A stretch of 64,000 nucleotides of DNA. It comes from Methylococcaceae bacterium UBA975. Its GTDB lineage: Bacteria; Pseudomonadota; Gammaproteobacteria; Methylococcales; Cycloclasticaceae. The stretch lies in assembly GCA_002292375.1 (NCBI GenBank), contig DBBV01000013.1, positions 1 through 64,000 of the forward strand, in the 5' to 3' direction. Below the pieces are notes generated by a model. It saw only the letters and a list, made by a program, of their open reading frames with translations, did not search any database and had not been told where the DNA came from. This document shows positions 25,336 to 33,355 of this stretch, one piece after another (within the stretch, counting starts at the first letter, position 1; every line of letters starts with the position of its first letter). The position numbers and the translations under genes were made by a program.

Positions 25336-26943
25336 CTATCCCGTTTGTTTCATGTCTAATTGCTGACTACGTAGGTATTCATCATAATTGCCATGGAAAT
25401 CGATGATGCCCTTGGGGGTTATTTCTACAATACGGTTGGCCAGCGATGAGACGAACTCACGGTCATGACTGACAAAAATCAAGGTACCATCGTAATTTTC
25501 TAAGGCCAAGTTAAGCGCTTCGATTGATTCCATGTCTAAATGGTTAGTCGGTTCGTCCATCAGCATGACATTGGTTTCGCCGAGTGTGAGTTTACCGAAT
25601 AATAAACGGTTTTTCTCACCACCGGAGCACACCGATACCTTTTTGTTAAAGTCATCTGATGAAAACAGTAAGCGACCAAGTGTCATGCGTACAATTTGAT
25701 CGTCATGGCTTGGCTTGCGCCATTGGCTCATCCAGTCAAACAGCGTCATATCAACATTAAAATCAGCACTGGCATCTTGTGGGCAATAACCGAGGGTCGC
25801 GTTTTCAGCCCATTTTATGGTGCCCTTGTTCGCTGAAAGTTCATTCATTAAACAACGTAAAAAAGTCGTTTTACCGGCGCCGTTTTCTCCGATAACGGCC
25901 ATGCGTGTGCCCGCTTCTAAAATCATGGATGAATTTTCAAATAATGGGCCTTCATCAAAACCGTGTGCTAAGCCTTCGACGGTGACGGCTTCGCGGTGCA
26001 GTTTCTTCGCTTGCTTAAAACGAATAAAAGGGCTGACCCGTGATGACGGTTTGATATCAGCCAGCTCAATTTTTTCTAATTTTTTAGCGCGTGAGGTCGC
26101 TTGTTTAGCCTTTGAAGCATTGGCAGAAAAACGACTGACGAACTGTTGTAATTCGGCGATCTGTGTTTTCTTTTTGGCATTCTCAGATTGTAATAATTCA
26201 CGTGCTTGAGTTGAGGCCATCATAAAGTCGTCGTAATTGCCGGGGTATTGACGAAGTTCACCGTAATCAATGTCAGCGATATGGGTACACACGGCATTTA
26301 AAAAATGCCTATCGTGCGAAATGATGATCATGGTGCTTTTGGATTGCGTGATAATGCCCTCTAACCAGCGGATGGTGTTAATATCCAAGTTGTTGGTGGG
26401 CTCATCTAGCAGCAAAATGTCAGGCTCTGAAAACAGTGCTTGCGCCAATAAAACACGTAGCTTCCAACCGGGCGCGACATTACTCATTAAGCCAAAGTGT
26501 AGGTCTTGGTCGATACCTGCGCTCATTAGAAGTTCACCCGCGCGGCTTTCGGCGCTATAGCCATCCAGTTCAGCAAATTCGACTTCCAGTTCAGCAACCT
26601 TCATACCTTCATCTTCGCTCATATCCGCCAGGGAATAGATACGGTCACGTTCTTGTTTAATGGCCCATAATTCCTCGTGCCCCATGATGACTGTGTCGAT
26701 CACTGTATATTGTTCAAAGGCAAACTGATCTTGACCCAACTTACCAATGCGTTCGCCCGGATCCATTGATACATTGCCCGCGCTGGGCTCTAGATCGCCG
26801 CCTAGGATTTTCATAAAGGTTGATTTTCCGCAGCCATTGGCGCCGATTAAGCCATAACGGTTACCGTTGCCGAATTTTGCGGAAACGTTTTCAAATAAAG
26901 GCTTGGCGCCAAACTGCATGGTGATGTTTGCACTAACTAACAT
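25336..26943 (-). CDS. ybiT: ABC-F ATPase YbiT
   Basis: 535 residues, two ABC cassettes without membrane segments. First Walker A is GANGCGKST and second GENGAGKTT; the first signature reads VAPGWKLRVLLAQAL and the second CSGGEKNRLLFGKL; both Walker B runs end LLDEPTNNLD / LMDEPTNHLD. The start MLVSANITMQFGAKPLFENVS is that of the YbiT subgroup (E. coli 530 residues). ABC-F proteins act on ribosomes at the E site. It is downstream of rhlE by 40 bases on the same strand and ends with a strong terminator, so both may form one RNA-metabolism unit. Confidence 0.92.
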   Translation of the reverse strand: MLVSANITMQFGAKPLFENVSAKFGNGNRYGLIGANGCGKSTFMKILGGDLEPSAGNVSMDPGERIGKLGQDQFAFEQYTVIDTVIMGHEELWAIKQERDRIYSLADMSEDEGMKVAELEVEFAELDGYSAESRAGELLMSAGIDQDLHFGLMSNVAPGWKLRVLLAQALFSEPDILLLDEPTNNLDINTIRWLEGIITQSKSTMIIISHDRHFLNAVCTHIADIDYGELRQYPGNYDDFMMASTQARELLQSENAKKKTQIAELQQFVSRFSANASKAKQATSRAKKLEKIELADIKPSSRVSPFIRFKQAKKLHREAVTVEGLAHGFDEGPLFENSSMILEAGTRMAVIGENGAGKTTFLRCLMNELSANKGTIKWAENATLGYCPQDASADFNVDMTLFDWMSQWRKPSHDDQIVRMTLGRLLFSSDDFNKKVSVCSGGEKNRLLFGKLTLGETNVMLMDEPTNHLDMESIEALNLALENYDGTLIFVSHDREFVSSLANRIVEITPKGIIDFHGNYDEYLRSQQLDMKQTG

Positions 26944-26983
26944 AATATATATCCGTAAAAATTTTTAAATACAAGAAGGCTTT

Positions 26984-28291
26984 TTATCGATTACCAAAGC
27001 TATCCGAACGATTATTTTGGCTGTTTTGACGCTTGCCACCGTTAGACGGCGCTCTTGGTTTATTAGAGCGAGCTAAATTATTGTGATTGGGCTTTTTTGC
27101 TGAGCGTGGCGTGTTATTACGGCCATTTTTAATCGGCTCTGCCTTAATGCTTGGGTCGGGATCAAAGCCGTCGATAACCAGTTTTTCGATATGACGGTTA
27201 ATCAGTCGCTCGATATCTTTAAGTAACTTAAGCTCATCGACGCACACCAGTGACATGGCTTCACCTGGGCTGCCTGCACGGCCTGTACGTCCGATACGGT
27301 GCACGTAATCTTCGGGTACGTTAGGCAGTTCAAAGTTAACCACATGGGGTAGGTGATCGATATCCAAGCCACGTGCGGCGATATCGGTGGCGACCAGTAC
27401 GCGAATTGCATTGGTTTTAAAGTTTGCAAGTGCCTTGGTGCGTGCGCCCTGACTCTTGTTACCATGAATGGCAGCAGCAGTAATGCCGTCGGTATTTAGT
27501 TGCTCGGTTAGTTTGTTGGCGCCGTGTTTGGTGCGAGTAAATACTAATACTTGCTGCCAATTATTTGATCCGATTAACAATGATAGCAGTTCACGCTTAC
27601 GTTTTTTGTCAACGGGATGAACGATCTGTGAAATCAGCTCGGAGGCGGTGTTTTGTTTGGCGACTTCTATTAATGCGGGATCGTGTAATAACGTGCTAGA
27701 GAGTGCCTTGATTTCTTTAGAAAACGTGGCAGAGAATAAGAGGGTTTGTTTTTTCTTTGGCAGTATGGCAAGCAGTTTTCTGATATCCCGAATAAAGCCC
27801 ATGTCGAGCATACGGTCGGCCTCATCGAGGACTAAAATCTCAACCGCAGATAAATCGACGGTGTGTTGAGAGACGTGGTCAAGTAAGCGACCCGGGGTAG
27901 CGACTAATATATCAACACCTTTACGAAGCTTTTGTTTTTGCGGGTTGATGTTAACGCCGCCAAAGATGACGAATGACGATAAAGGTAGGTGTTTGCCATA
28001 ATCAACGACGCTTTCAGCCACTTGTGCAGCCAACTCGCGAGTAGGGGTTAAAATTAACGCACGCACCTTAGATGGTTTATTGGACGGCTCACCGTGTTCC
28101 ATTAGACGTTGTAATATAGGCAGCGTAAAGCTGGCTGTTTTACCTGTACCTGTTTGTGCGCCACCCATAATATCTCTACCTTGTAGGATGTGCGGGATGG
28201 ATTGTTGTTGGATTGAAGTAGGGGTGGTGTAACCTTTTTCTGATACAGCACGGCTTAATTCGGCTCTAAGGCCGAGGGATTCGAACGACAT
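26984..28291 (-). CDS. rhlE: DEAD-box RNA helicase RhlE
   Basis: 435 residues. The Q motif (FESLGL...GYTTPTSIQQQSIP), motif I AQTGTGKTAS, DEAD (VLDEADRMLDMGF), SAT (LFSATFS), and motif VI HRIGRTGRAG are all present. A basic, Asn/Arg-rich low-complexity tail (about 375-435) with RSAKKPNHNNLARS replaces the longer tails of other DEAD proteins. Sequence near VPEDYVHRIGR and the short core point to RhlE. It unwinds RNA in ribosome assembly or decay, and lies divergent from the cold-shock gene. Confidence 0.92.
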   Translation of the reverse strand: MSFESLGLRAELSRAVSEKGYTTPTSIQQQSIPHILQGRDIMGGAQTGTGKTASFTLPILQRLMEHGEPSNKPSKVRALILTPTRELAAQVAESVVDYGKHLPLSSFVIFGGVNINPQKQKLRKGVDILVATPGRLLDHVSQHTVDLSAVEILVLDEADRMLDMGFIRDIRKLLAILPKKKQTLLFSATFSKEIKALSSTLLHDPALIEVAKQNTASELISQIVHPVDKKRKRELLSLLIGSNNWQQVLVFTRTKHGANKLTEQLNTDGITAAAIHGNKSQGARTKALANFKTNAIRVLVATDIAARGLDIDHLPHVVNFELPNVPEDYVHRIGRTGRAGSPGEAMSLVCVDELKLLKDIERLINRHIEKLVIDGFDPDPSIKAEPIKNGRNNTPRSAKKPNHNNLARSNKPRAPSNGGKRQNSQNNRSDSFGNR

Positions 28292-28493
28292 ATATTATTT
28301 CTCCAGAGATCCAACCACCACAGATTAAAGCGGTACGGTCAAGGCGGAAAACTTGCTAGTAAAGTTAGGTAAAATGAAATTACCGATTTGAGAGTGGAGT
28401 GCAGACCGATCAGCACAACCATTAAGAGCCGAGGATTATACCCGACTATCGAACGTAATCACAGGCTATATCGCATTAAAGTAGATAAAAGAG

Positions 28494-28521
28494 TGTTTTT
28501 ATTCTTGAACTGGGTTAGAAT
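28494..28521 (+). promoter_or_regulatory. Candidate promoter and long leader of the cold-shock gene
   Basis: TGTTTT (28494-28499), 16 bases, TAGAAT (28516-28521) would start RNA near 28528, leaving a leader of about 95 bases before the csp start. Long structured leaders are usual for cspA-type genes. The interval 28292-28493 between rhlE and this promoter holds no gene I can support. Confidence 0.4.
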
Positions 28522-28622
28522 CTGTATCGCTACATTCTCTACTGGTTTTTGTAAGATCTGCTCTTGTTAATTTCCTTGTAAGACTTGTAACACTATTTTT
28601 AATTTTATTTGAGGTAATTATC

Positions 28623-28823
28623 ATGGCAACAGGTACCGTTAAGTGGTTTAACGAATCAAAAGGCTTCGGCTTTATCACTCCAGAAGATGGCAGCAAAGAT
28701 GTATTCGTGCATTTTTCAGCTATTGCTAGCGAAGGTTTTCGTACATTAAACGAAGGTCAGCAAGTGAACTTCGACGTAGAAAATGGCCCTAAAGGACCAC
28801 AAGCTGTTAACGTTACAGCTTAA
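28623..28823 (+). CDS. Cold-shock (CspA-family) protein
   Basis: 66 residues, the usual size. It has MATGTVKWFNESKGFGFIT with RNP1 (KGFGFI) and RNP2 (VFVHFSAI) nucleic-acid binding motifs. CSPs melt RNA structure; this one may be cold-induced or constitutive. GAGG lies nine bases before the ATG. It is monocistronic with a good terminator and divergent from rhlE, a functional pairing seen for other RNA chaperone/helicase genes. Confidence 0.95.
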   Translation: MATGTVKWFNESKGFGFITPEDGSKDVFVHFSAIASEGFRTLNEGQQVNFDVENGPKGPQAVNVTA

Positions 28824-28840
28824 TTTCTAAACGATTAAAA

Positions 28841-28868
28841 AGCCTCGCATTACGCGGGGCTTTTTTTT
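28841..28868 (+). terminator. Rho-independent terminator of the cold-shock gene
   Basis: AGCCTCGC (28841-28848) pairs with GCGGGGCT (28854-28861) with one G-U pair and loop ATTAC, followed by eight Ts. Confidence 0.92.
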
Positions 28869-28950
28869 GCTTTTTAAAAATAGGTTGTTAGGCTGGGGTG
28901 TCTTTTTAAGAAAAAAGAATAGACGTTGATAACATAAACTGACGGGTATT

Positions 28951-29901
28951 ATGGACATAATTAATCAAATAAATCAGGCATTATTACCCAGTGCATTCAT
29001 CATATTAATGGGTGTTTTATTGCGCCACTGGCGGCCTGCGGGGTTGACGTTGGTGGATACTCGACGTGTGATTAGTACCTTGGTGCTGAACCTTTTTTAT
29101 CCGGCGCTTATTTTTTCAGTCATTCCTAGAGTGACCTTAACAGGTGATATATTTAGTGCGCCCTTGGTATCTAATGTAGGCATTGTTGTTGGCATGCTGG
29201 CTTGCTGGGGTTTTTACCCGTGGTTAAAACGCCAAGGTTGGGGTAAGCCTGAGCTGGGGGCGTTAATGCTGGTTTGCGGCTTGGGTAATATCATTTCTTT
29301 AGGTGTGCCTTTATTGCAGGCAATTCAGGGTGAAGAAGCGGCGCGCTTTGCGATCTATATCGACATTATGGCGATCACACCGATGCTTTGGGTTGTTGGG
29401 CTATGGTTGGCGATAGAGTGGGGTGACAATAACGAACAACGGCAAACGCCGCTAAGGTTTTTGAAATCGTTGTTGAGCTTGCCGCCTATTTGGGCGTTTG
29501 TCATCGCCATTGGGTTGAATATTTACAACATCAGCCTGCCGGACTTTTTACAAAAAGCGACGACTATGTTGGGAAATGTCACGATGTCTGGCATGCTGCT
29601 TGTGGTCGGCATGTCGTTATCATTTGCTAGCTTAAAAAAGCATAAAGGGTTGGCGATTTTGGCGTCGATGATTAAGTTGCTGTTAGTACCAGCGGTAGTG
29701 TTTGCAGTTGCCAATGCCACGGTGGAGGACGCTGAGACGATACAGGCGACGGTACTCATGGCAGCGACACCATCTATGATGGCAACTATGATTTTGAGTG
29801 AGCGCTACGGCTTGAATACGGAATTGTTGTCGACCGTCTTGGTGGCTAGTACGGCCTTGTTTTTTGTTAGTTTGCCGTTATGGTTAATGCTGTTGGCTTA
29901 G
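28951..29901 (+). CDS. AEC-family transporter (auxin efflux carrier type)
   Basis: 316 residues with about ten hydrophobic helices in two halves joined by a loop near residue 160-170. The TLVLNLFYPALIFSVI segment and the GMLLVVGMSLS repeat fit the AEC/MleP permease family, which exports or exchanges organic acids such as malate. ATG 28951 has a weak GACGGG site upstream. It is convergent with tatB, overlapping by four bases. Substrate is unknown. Confidence 0.85.
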   Translation: MDIINQINQALLPSAFIILMGVLLRHWRPAGLTLVDTRRVISTLVLNLFYPALIFSVIPRVTLTGDIFSAPLVSNVGIVVGMLACWGFYPWLKRQGWGKPELGALMLVCGLGNIISLGVPLLQAIQGEEAARFAIYIDIMAITPMLWVVGLWLAIEWGDNNEQRQTPLRFLKSLLSLPPIWAFVIAIGLNIYNISLPDFLQKATTMLGNVTMSGMLLVVGMSLSFASLKKHKGLAILASMIKLLLVPAVVFAVANATVEDAETIQATVLMAATPSMMATMILSERYGLNTELLSTVLVASTALFFVSLPLWLMLLA

Positions 29902-30248
29902 TCAGCGTTTTGGTTCTTTTTTGTATCAGGTGCAGCAGGCGGCTCGTTAGCTTCGTCTTGAGGTGCTGTTTTTAGCTCGTCGCGTAGATCGTTAAACTTG
30001 GCTTCAACGTCTTCGATCGTTTCGGATACTTGGCTTTTAACTGAATTCGTTGCTTGCTGCATGGATTGCTTTAATTCTTCGGTGCGCAGCTGTTCGTCAA
30101 TTTCGTATTTAACGGTTTTAACAAGCCCTTGGGCTTTGCCGACCCATAAACCGACGGTTCTTGCAACGCGCGGCAATTTTTCAGGGCCGATGACCAATAA
30201 AGCGATAATGCCTATTAAGCATAATTCAAAAAAACCAATATCAAACAT
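29898..30248 (-). CDS. tatB: Sec-independent translocase subunit TatB
   Basis: 116 residues. A single N-terminal helix (FFELCLIGIIALLVIGPE) has the TatB-type Glu before the helix and the GPEKLPR hinge, then an amphipathic helix (RTVGLWVGKAQGLVK) and an acidic, Ala/Pro-rich tail. This fits TatB (shorter than E. coli's 171) better than TatA, which lacks the long tail. TatB with TatC receives twin-arginine signal peptides. Neither tatA nor tatC is beside it: the 290 bases upstream have no frame of that kind, and the gene is convergent with the AEC transporter. Confidence 0.87.
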   Translation of the reverse strand: MFDIGFFELCLIGIIALLVIGPEKLPRVARTVGLWVGKAQGLVKTVKYEIDEQLRTEELKQSMQQATNSVKSQVSETIEDVEAKFNDLRDELKTAPQDEANEPPAAPDTKKNQNAD

Positions 30249-30380
30249 AGTGTATAACCAGGCCAGTGTTCTATTAAGTAGCGACTATCAACCGCTGTAA
30301 TGCGTTAGTATAGGTTAAAGGCGCTATGTTTACATAATGATAAATAATGGCTTGGCTATTACGGCTTGTCTTACATTAAA

Positions 30381-30396
30381 GGCGCAACAATGCGCC
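30381..30396. repeat. Short inverted repeat upstream of tatB
   Basis: GGCGCA, loop ACAA, TGCGCC: a compact perfect hairpin with As on the left and GTTTT on the right, between divergent tatB and iscA. It could be a weak bidirectional terminator or a protein site; no transcript needing termination is evident. Confidence 0.35.
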
Positions 30397-30467
30397 GTTT
30401 TGATTTAATTGTATTGATGGCCCGGTGCATATTAACGAAGTCTTCTTCGATAGCGTGTCAATAGCGT

Positions 30468-30473
30468 TATAAT
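30468..30473 (+). promoter_or_regulatory. -10 element for iscA
   Basis: A perfect TATAAT, 65 bases upstream of the iscA start. The -35 region is weak (TTCTTC/CTTCGA), so an activator may be needed. No IscR-type site was recognised. Confidence 0.45.
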
Positions 30474-30537
30474 GGATTGAACGTTTAGGCCTGTTGCTTA
30501 CTCTAATCAGCAGGTGAATTTAATAAAAAGGTTGTGT

Positions 30538-30861
30538 ATGTCAGTTAATGTTACAAAAAGCGCTGCGGCGCAAGTGCAAAGTCAGTTGGATAAACGAGGT
30601 AAAGGGTTGGGTTTACGCTTAGGTGTGCGGGAGTCGGGTTGCTCAGGTTATTCCTATGTAATTGATTTTGCTGATGAAGTGGGTGAGTTAGACCAAGTGT
30701 TTGAAGCGCACGGTGTAAAGATTATTATTAACAAGGACTCGTTGGGCTTTTTAGATGGGCTTGAGTTAGATTTTGCGAGAGAAGGCATCAATTCAGCCTT
30801 TAAGTTTAACAACCCCAATGTAAAAGACGCGTGTGGTTGTGGTGAGAGCTTTACTGTTTAA
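30538..30861 (+). CDS. iscA: Fe-S cluster A-type carrier (IscA-like)
   Basis: 107 residues from ATG 30538, with AAGG seven bases upstream; an in-frame ATG at 30514 lacks a site and adds eight unrelated residues. The three cluster-binding cysteines C35 (SGCSGY), C99 and C101 (ACGCGE) match IscA spacing and the length is right. It carries Fe-S clusters or iron to target proteins. The rest of the isc operon is not adjacent; it stands between tatB and ndk. An ErpA or SufA assignment cannot be fully ruled out. Confidence 0.88.
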   Translation: MSVNVTKSAAAQVQSQLDKRGKGLGLRLGVRESGCSGYSYVIDFADEVGELDQVFEAHGVKIIINKDSLGFLDGLELDFAREGINSAFKFNNPNVKDACGCGESFTV

Positions 30862-30925
30862 TTTTAGATTTATTCAACAACACTCAATTCATTGATTTGT
30901 TTACCTCATACGGGTGATAACTTGA

Positions 30926-31014
30926 TTGCCAGTGTAGGCCTCTATCTGTAAACTATGCGTATTGTGATAGTGATCTATCAGATAACCTAATGCCGTGAAT
31001 TTGCACGGTTTTTT
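30926..31014 (+). promoter_or_regulatory. ndk promoter and leader with hairpin and terminator-like stem
   Basis: TTGCCA (30926-30931), 17 bases, TAAACT (30949-30954) predict a start near 30961. The leader then holds TGATAG/CTATCA (30965-30980, loop TGAT) and CCGTG/CACGG (30993-30997 / 31004-31008) followed by six Ts, 32 bases before ndk. The second stem is either the iscA terminator or, if this promoter is real, an attenuator of ndk. Confidence 0.5.
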
Positions 31015-31046
31015 CTAAATTTAATTTTTATTGTTGGAGTAATACT

Positions 31047-31478
31047 ATGGCGCTTGAGCGTACTTTTTCTATTGTTAAACCAGATGCCGTTGCAAAAAAT
31101 GTTATCGGTCAAATTTATGCGCGTTTTGAATCTGCTGGTTTGCGCATTATAGCGTCCAAAATGATCCACCTAAGTCGCGACCAAGCGGAAGGCTTTTATG
31201 GTGTACATAAAGAGCGTCCTTTTTTTAAAGACTTAGTTGAGTTTATGATTTCTGGTCCAGTGATGGTTCAGGTGCTTGAAGGTGAGAACGCTATTCTTAA
31301 GAATCGAGAAGTGATGGGTGCAACCAACCCAGCAGAAGCAGATGCGGGTACTATTCGGGCTGATTTTGCCGATAGCATTGATGAGAATGCTGTCCATGGT
31401 TCAGACGCACCAGAAACTGCTGCAGAAGAGATTAAGTTTTTCTTCAGTGATAACGAACTGTGTGAGCGTACACGTTAA
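31047..31478 (+). CDS. ndk: Nucleoside diphosphate kinase
   Basis: 143 residues, standard length. The catalytic His is H117 in the ENAVHGSDA motif, and the Kpn loop region (NREVMGATNPAEADAGTIR) is intact. It transfers phosphate from ATP to other NDPs. TTGGAG lies seven bases before the ATG. It is followed by rlmN after six bases, opening the ndk-rlmN-pilW-hisS-yfgM-bamB-der run. The upstream leader may regulate it. Confidence 0.97.
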   Translation: MALERTFSIVKPDAVAKNVIGQIYARFESAGLRIIASKMIHLSRDQAEGFYGVHKERPFFKDLVEFMISGPVMVQVLEGENAILKNREVMGATNPAEADAGTIRADFADSIDENAVHGSDAPETAAEEIKFFFSDNELCERTR

Positions 31479-31484
31479 TAACGA

Positions 31485-32561
31485 ATGACTGTAAAACAAA
31501 ACCTGCTGAACTTTGACCGTAAAGGTCTGGAAACGTTTTTTGCCGAAATGGGAGAAAAGCCGTTTCGTGCAACACAGGTTTTGAAATGGATACACCAAGA
31601 AGGGGTGTCCGACTTCCAGTTAATGACCAATTTAAGCAAGGCACTTCGGCAGACGCTTACTGAGCTTGCCGAGGTGCGTTTGCCTGAGATTGTTTTTGAG
31701 CAAAAATCTGAAGATGGCACCTATAAATGGGTGCTTGAACTGGACGGCCAAAATCGAATCGAAACCGTCTTTATACCGGAAGATGGGCGGGGTACCTTAT
31801 GCGTTTCATCGCAGGTGGGTTGTGCGCTTGAATGTACGTTTTGTTCAACCGCCAAACAGGGCTTTAACCGCAACTTATCAACGGCAGAAATTATTGGTCA
31901 AGTGTGGGTCGCAGCAAGAGCCTTGGCAGGTAAGGCGAACCTGACCAATGTAGTGATGATGGGGATGGGTGAGCCGTTGTTAAATTTCAATAACACGGTA
32001 GCTGCTTTAAACCTAATGATGGATGACTTTGCCTACGGTTTGGCAAAGCGACGGGTGACTGTTAGTACCTCGGGTGTGGTGCCTGCGCTGCTGCGTTTAG
32101 CTGACGTAAGTGACGTGAGTTTAGCGGTTTCATTGCACGCACCGAATGACGCGTTAAGAGACGTATTGGTACCCATTAATAAAAAATACCCGATTGCTGA
32201 GTTGTTAGAGGCGTGTAAATACTACATCAAAGATGAGAAACGCCGCAAAATCACCTTTGAATACGTTATGCTCAGCGGGATTAATGATTCGGTTGAACAG
32301 GCACACCAATTGACACGCCTACTGGAAGGCATTCCATCAAAAGTAAATTTGATTCCATTTAATCCTTTTCCTGATACCCAATATACGCGTTCTAGTAATA
32401 ATGCGATTCATCGTTTTACCGCGGTGTTAAAAGAAGCGGGTTTAATTACCACGACGCGGAAAACGCGGGGCGATGATATTGATGCGGCTTGTGGGCAGCT
32501 GGTCGGTAAGGTTAAAGATAAAACTAAACGCCAGTTAAAATTACAAGCGGTTGCAACATGA
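31485..32561 (+). CDS. rlmN: Dual-specificity 23S rRNA/tRNA m2A methyltransferase
   Basis: 358 residues. The radical-SAM motif is C113-x3-C117-x2-C120 (VGCALECTFCSTAKQGF). The GMGEPLLN motif and the C-terminal Cys in DAACGQL, needed for the methyl-thiol mechanism, are present. It methylates C2 of A2503 in 23S rRNA and A37 of some tRNAs. It sits six bases after ndk and overlaps pilW by four bases. Confidence 0.97.
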   Translation: MTVKQNLLNFDRKGLETFFAEMGEKPFRATQVLKWIHQEGVSDFQLMTNLSKALRQTLTELAEVRLPEIVFEQKSEDGTYKWVLELDGQNRIETVFIPEDGRGTLCVSSQVGCALECTFCSTAKQGFNRNLSTAEIIGQVWVAARALAGKANLTNVVMMGMGEPLLNFNNTVAALNLMMDDFAYGLAKRRVTVSTSGVVPALLRLADVSDVSLAVSLHAPNDALRDVLVPINKKYPIAELLEACKYYIKDEKRRKITFEYVMLSGINDSVEQAHQLTRLLEGIPSKVNLIPFNPFPDTQYTRSSNNAIHRFTAVLKEAGLITTTRKTRGDDIDAACGQLVGKVKDKTKRQLKLQAVAT

Positions 32562-33349
32562 TGAAAATACGACTTTTTCGCTTATCGGTATTGTGTTTTT
32601 TTATTGTTTTGTCTGCTTGCCAATCTCAGCCATTAAAAAGTGAATCAGCCCATATGCAAGGCAATGAAAGCAGCCCTGCGGATGTGTACGTGTCGCTTGG
32701 CGTTGAATATATGAACCGAGGCATGAATGAAGTGGCTCTGGAAAAGTTACAGACAGCTATCAACATAGACAGTAACTCCAGTAATGCGCACAACGTGCTA
32801 GCTGTTTTATATGACCGTTTAGGCGAGGCAGCCTTAGCCGGTCAACACTACGAAAAAGCGGTAGCGTTAAGCCCAGCAAATTCAAGTGCCCAAAACAATT
32901 ATGCGCGCTACCTTTGCGGCATTAAACAGTACGAACGCGCTGATCAGCACTTTAATCTAGCGTTAAAAAACCCCTTGTATAAAACCCCCTACGTTGTACT
33001 TACTAATGCGGGCAGTTGTGCTTGGACGGCGGGCGATTTGGCCAAAGCAGAGAATTATTATCGAATGGCGTTACAACGGCATAAACGCTTTCCCCCTGCC
33101 CTTTTTCAGATGGCAAAATTAAAATTCGAGCAACAAAATTATTTATCAGTCAGAGCCTATTTACAACGTTATAGAGACGCGGCTATGCATACGTCAGCTT
33201 CATTATGGTTAGGTATACAGGCAGAGGACAAGTTGGCGAACCAAAGTGCGGTAGCAAGCTACGTATTACAGCTGAAACGACTGTATCCAGATTCTCAGGA
33301 GATGGGTTTGTTAGAAAAAAGTAAGTTTTACCGCGCGACTTCAAAGTAA
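32558..33349 (+). CDS. pilW: Type IV pilus biogenesis lipoprotein PilW/PilF
   Basis: 263 residues with a lipobox (LSAC, Cys about 21) after a hydrophobic signal. Six or so TPR units follow (for example VYVSLGVEYMNRGMNEVALEKL and SAQNNYARYLCGIKQYERADQHF). This matches PilW/PilF, the outer membrane pilotin needed for secretin PilQ assembly. Its place between rlmN and hisS is the classic location. It overlaps rlmN by four bases. rodZ and ispG, which often follow here, are absent. Confidence 0.92.
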   Translation: MMKIRLFRLSVLCFFIVLSACQSQPLKSESAHMQGNESSPADVYVSLGVEYMNRGMNEVALEKLQTAINIDSNSSNAHNVLAVLYDRLGEAALAGQHYEKAVALSPANSSAQNNYARYLCGIKQYERADQHFNLALKNPLYKTPYVVLTNAGSCAWTAGDLAKAENYYRMALQRHKRFPPALFQMAKLKFEQQNYLSVRAYLQRYRDAAMHTSASLWLGIQAEDKLANQSAVASYVLQLKRLYPDSQEMGLLEKSKFYRATSK

Positions 33350-33355
33350 ATTCTC

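Noticed and set aside
28388..28570. 60-codon plus-strand frame in the leader of the cold-shock gene
   Set aside because: No ribosome site, and it overlaps the likely csp promoter; basic, unstructured translation.
30249..30537. Possible tatA upstream of tatB
   Set aside because: All frames here carry early stops and none encodes the short hydrophobic helix expected of TatA.
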